Assembly: GCA_025370075.1 (NCBI GenBank)
Contig: CP073016.1
Location: 3,658,001-3,722,000 of the forward strand
Reading direction: 5' to 3'
DNA from: Chryseotalea sp. WA131a
GTDB taxonomy: Bacteria > Bacteroidota > Bacteroidia > Cytophagales > Cyclobacteriaceae
DNA: 64,000 bases
Shown here: one piece after another, positions 61,402-64,000 of the stretch
Numbering within the stretch: the stretch's first letter is position 1
Layout: each line of letters opens with the position of its first letter
Notes under the pieces: generated by a model
What the model saw: only the letters and a program-made list of their open reading frames with translations
Told to the model about the DNA's origin: nothing
Database searches by the model: none
Position numbers and translations under genes: made by a program

Positions 61402-62397
61402 ATGAAAATGGAAAGAAAAAGAGTCCTCATTACGGGTGGTGCTGGCTTTTTAGGCTCACACTTGTGCGATTGGTTTATTAAAGAAGGCTATCATGTAATT
61501 GCCATGGATAACCTGATCACGGGCGATTTGCGAAACATTGAGCATCTATTTAAGCTTGAACAATTTGAGTTCTATCACCACGATGTTTCCAAGTTTGTGC
61601 ACGTGCCAGGCGAATTGCATTACATCATGCACTTTGCATCGCCCGCCAGCCCCATCGACTATTTGAAAATTCCAATTCAGACGTTAAAAGTCGGGTCACT
61701 AGGTATTCACAATTTACTTGGATTGGCGCGGGCCAAAAAAGCACGCATCATGATCGCCTCTACCTCAGAGGTTTATGGCGACCCGACTGTGCATCCGCAA
61801 CCGGAAGAATATTTAGGAAACGTGAATGCCGTTGGTCCGCGTGGCGTATACGATGAGGCCAAGCGCTTTCAAGAAGCAATGACCATGGCCTACCATACCT
61901 TTCACGGGTTGGAAACACGTATCGTGAGGATTTTCAACACCTATGGTCCGCGCATGCGCCTGAATGATGGACGCGTGCTGCCCGCATTCATTGGCCAAGC
62001 TTTGCGTGGAGAAGATTTAACAGTATTTGGCGATGGCTCACAAACACGTTCCTTTTGTTATGTCGATGACTTGGTGGAAGGCATTTATCGGTTATTGCTA
62101 TCCGATTATGCATTGCCAATGAACATTGGCAACCCTAACGAAATTACCATTGGCGATTTTGCAGAAGAAATTATCAAGCTGACAGGCACTACGCAAAAAG
62201 TAATTTATAATCCCCTGCCCAAAGATGACCCCAAACAACGCAGGCCTGATATTGCCAAAGCCAAAAATATGTTGGGGTGGGAACCGAAGGTATCTCGTGC
62301 CGAAGGTTTGAAAATCACCTACGAGTATTTCAAATCATTACCCAAAGAGGTACTTTATCAGCGCGACCACAAAAATTTTGACGGGTATATCAAATAG
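61402..62397 (+). CDS. uxs: UDP-glucuronate decarboxylase (UDP-xylose synthase), SDR family
   Basis: The 331-residue extended short-chain dehydrogenase converts UDP-glucuronate to UDP-xylose. It shows the NAD motif TGGAGFLGSHLCDWF, MHFASPASPIDYLKIPIQTL (the family's hallmark substrate segment), ASTSEVYGDPTVHPQ and the catalytic pair Tyr150/Lys154 (YDEAK). Its start codon abuts the ugd stop. No glycosyltransferase follows in the window. Confidence 0.95.
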   Translation: MKMERKRVLITGGAGFLGSHLCDWFIKEGYHVIAMDNLITGDLRNIEHLFKLEQFEFYHHDVSKFVHVPGELHYIMHFASPASPIDYLKIPIQTLKVGSLGIHNLLGLARAKKARIMIASTSEVYGDPTVHPQPEEYLGNVNAVGPRGVYDEAKRFQEAMTMAYHTFHGLETRIVRIFNTYGPRMRLNDGRVLPAFIGQALRGEDLTVFGDGSQTRSFCYVDDLVEGIYRLLLSDYALPMNIGNPNEITIGDFAEEIIKLTGTTQKVIYNPLPKDDPKQRRPDIAKAKNMLGWEPKVSRAEGLKITYEYFKSLPKEVLYQRDHKNFDGYIK

Positions 62398-62479
62398 AAC
62401 CCTTTCAATTGAACTTAGCCAATTTTTTCCTTGTAACTATTTGCATTTTATCTAGTAATCCTTCGTAAATAGGATTGCT

Positions 62480-64000
62480 ATGTTCCAAAACTACCTCACT
62501 TCCCTCTGGCGTTACGTTTCCAAAAACAAAGTGTTCACATTCATCAATGTGGCAGGGCTTGCCATTGGCATGCTCGCTTGCATGTTGATTGCGCAGTTTG
62601 TATTACACGAGTTGAGCTATGATAATTTTCTGGATAAGAAGGATCACATTTTCCGCTTGCAGTTAGATCGCTACGATAAAGGCGAGCTTTCTACTAGCTG
62701 GGCATCGGGCGCGGCTGGCATTGGGCCTGATGTAAAGGCGAATTTTCCTGAAGTGGAAAGGTATGTAAGATTGATTCGGTTGAATAGCATTATGGCCAAT
62801 GGCGATACCTATTTCAAAGAAGAGAATTCGTATTTCGCTTCCGAAGATTTTTTCAAAATATTTTCTATCAAGTTAATCGATGGGGTTGATTCGGTGGTGT
62901 TGAAAGAGCCGTTTAAAATGGTGTTATCAAAATCGCTTGCGCAGAAGTATTTTGGTAAGGAAAATCCAATAGGTAAATCCTTGAAGTTAAATGGCAGGAC
63001 AGATTATGAAATCACAGGTGTGTTTGAAGATCTCCCCGCCAACTCGCACATGCAGATTGATGCCCTCGGCTCGATCAGCAGCATAATGAAATTGTGGGAC
63101 ACGCAAATGGACTCTTGGCAATGGGATGGTTTTATGACCTACGTACTGCTGAATGAAAAAACCGATCCCAAGGTATTTGAAAGCAAACTCCCCGCCTTTG
63201 TTGAAAAGAAAGTTGGCGCAGAGTTGAAACCGATGAATGCCGGGATGGTTTTCCATCTCCAACCTGTTTCGGATATTCATTTGGATTCAGATTTCATTAT
63301 GGAATTTAAGCCGAACGGTAGTCGGCAATCGGTCTACTTTTTATCCATCGTAGCCATGTTGATTATGCTCATCGCGTGGATTAACTACATTAACCTCTCA
63401 ACAGCCAAATCCATTGAGCGAGCGCGTGAAGTGGGCGTGCGCAAAGTTTTGGGTGGGTTTCGCTTTCAACTCATCCAACAGTTTTTAACGGAGTCGCTTT
63501 TCTTAAATGTGTTGGCTGTGTTAGTGGCCGTGGCATTTGCATTTTTGTTGACCAATTGGTTTAGTGGATTGACAGGCAGAGTCTTGGGCTATGCCCTTTT
63601 CCAACAACCTTTTTTTTGGATCGTGTTGGCGGCACTTATTTTATTGGGTGCGGTGCTATCGGGTTTATATCCCGCTTTCGTTTTATCATCCTTTCGCCCA
63701 GTGGAAGTATTGAAAGGAAAATTTGGAAACTCTGACAAAGGGGTATGGCTGCGCAAGGGCATGGTGGTGATGCAATTTGTTGCTTCGATCACCTTGATGG
63801 TTGGTACGTTCACCGTTTACCAACAGATCAGCTTTATGCGCAATCAGGAATTGGGCGTGAACATCGATCAGACCGTAGTGATCAATTCGCCCATGGTGAC
63901 AGACACTACGTACAAGCATAAATTTCAAGCCTTCAAACAAAGGCTTTCTCAATACCCGGAAGTAGTTTCGGTATCGGCCTCCACCTCGGTGCCGGGTACG
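62480..64000 (+). CDS. MacB/FtsX-family ABC transporter permease, truncated by window edge
   Basis: The first 507 codons of a large permease are present and run off the right edge. The N-terminus (TSLWRYVSKNKVFTFINVAG) begins with a membrane helix, then a MacB-type periplasmic domain (about residues 45-275). An FtsX core of three helices follows (about 285-410), with the conserved SIERAREVGVRKVLGG. A second copy begins at about residue 425, as in the ~800-residue Bacteroidota permeases with two FtsX cores. Such proteins act in mechanotransmission or export with a separate ATPase, not found here. Confidence 0.9.
   Translation, partial: MFQNYLTSLWRYVSKNKVFTFINVAGLAIGMLACMLIAQFVLHELSYDNFLDKKDHIFRLQLDRYDKGELSTSWASGAAGIGPDVKANFPEVERYVRLIRLNSIMANGDTYFKEENSYFASEDFFKIFSIKLIDGVDSVVLKEPFKMVLSKSLAQKYFGKENPIGKSLKLNGRTDYEITGVFEDLPANSHMQIDALGSISSIMKLWDTQMDSWQWDGFMTYVLLNEKTDPKVFESKLPAFVEKKVGAELKPMNAGMVFHLQPVSDIHLDSDFIMEFKPNGSRQSVYFLSIVAMLIMLIAWINYINLSTAKSIERAREVGVRKVLGGFRFQLIQQFLTESLFLNVLAVLVAVAFAFLLTNWFSGLTGRVLGYALFQQPFFWIVLAALILLGAVLSGLYPAFVLSSFRPVEVLKGKFGNSDKGVWLRKGMVVMQFVASITLMVGTFTVYQQISFMRNQELGVNIDQTVVINSPMVTDTTYKHKFQAFKQRLSQYPEVVSVSASTSVPGT

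Noticed and set aside
1..64000. CRISPR arrays, rRNA and tRNA genes, replication origin
   Set aside because: I looked for regular spaced repeats, conserved rRNA stretches, tRNA arms and DnaA-box clusters and saw none, although a reading by eye could miss a single tRNA.

Overview
The window looks like chromosomal DNA of a Bacteroidota bacterium, most likely order Cytophagales. The signs are a SusC/SusD polysaccharide locus, a type IX secretion (T9SS) sorting domain, -7 promoter boxes of the TAnnTTTG type with very short leaders and little Shine-Dalgarno signal, many lipoproteins, a bactofilin next to AtpZ-like genes, and a geranylgeranylglyceryl-phosphate synthase homologue. I saw no rRNA, tRNA, CRISPR array or intact insertion sequence.

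Layout. 1-2.9 kb (minus): gpmI, a small lipoprotein and a truncated ABC exporter. 3.2-7.0 kb: a membrane coiled-coil/helix-hairpin-helix protein, a DUF2214-like membrane protein and a penicillin-acylase-type hydrolase. 7.0-9.5 kb: a secreted protein with 14 tandem repeats, divergent from 9.7-16.2 kb, a MarR-fadN-fadA-fadE beta-oxidation operon. A four-helix-bundle (23S rRNA intervening-sequence type) gene flanked by GGCAGT repeats sits inside that operon. 16.2-20.7 kb: a split YeeE/YedE sulfur transporter, a two-subunit molybdenum oxidoreductase (IorAB type) and a small membrane protein. 21.0-35.3 kb (minus): a polysaccharide utilisation locus (PUL) with SusC, SusD, a LamG lipoprotein, a Kre9/Knh1-like lipoprotein, two GH144-like 'glucoamylase-family' proteins, GH43 and GH3. 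35.4-37.4 kb: a predicted membrane sensor whose output module is the DNA-binding part of an IS1595-type transposase. 37.5-43.9 kb: AtpI/AtpZ-like proteins, bactofilin, an M23 peptidase, GGGP synthase, a holin-like protein, a biotin carrier protein, a cation/proton antiporter and a universal stress protein. 44.0-44.6 kb: gene remnants, including a frameshifted histidine kinase tail. 44.6-49.4 kb: glyS, a scramblase-like protein, dGTPase and a sterol-desaturase-family protein. 49.4-57.5 kb (minus): an aldo/keto reductase-RidA fusion, amino acid permease, M24 peptidase, saccharopine-dehydrogenase-like protein, an Lgt variant, an Omp85 protein and HPF. 57.5-59.9 kb: a XerC/D recombinase, ribosomal protein S21 and an acyl-CoA dehydrogenase. 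60.1-64 kb (plus): UDP-glucose dehydrogenase, UDP-glucuronate decarboxylase and a truncated MacB/FtsX permease.

How they work together. The fad operon is a Bacillus fadNAE-like fatty acid degradation unit led by its own MarR regulator, with a perfect 18-bp palindrome in the divergent promoter region. The PUL holds the parts expected for beta-1,2-glucan use: surface capture and import (SusCD, LamG and Kre9-like lipoproteins), endo-cleavage (two GH144-like enzymes) and oligosaccharide cleavage (GH3). The adjoining sensor is the natural candidate regulator, and a 13-bp palindrome occupies the -33 position of the proposed susC promoter.

The strongest candidates for something undescribed are the 7TMR-DISM/IS1595 zinc-ribbon regulator with its putative operator, and the four-helix-bundle gene with its GGCAGT repeats in the fad operon. 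All functional calls rest on reading motifs by eye; no database search was possible.
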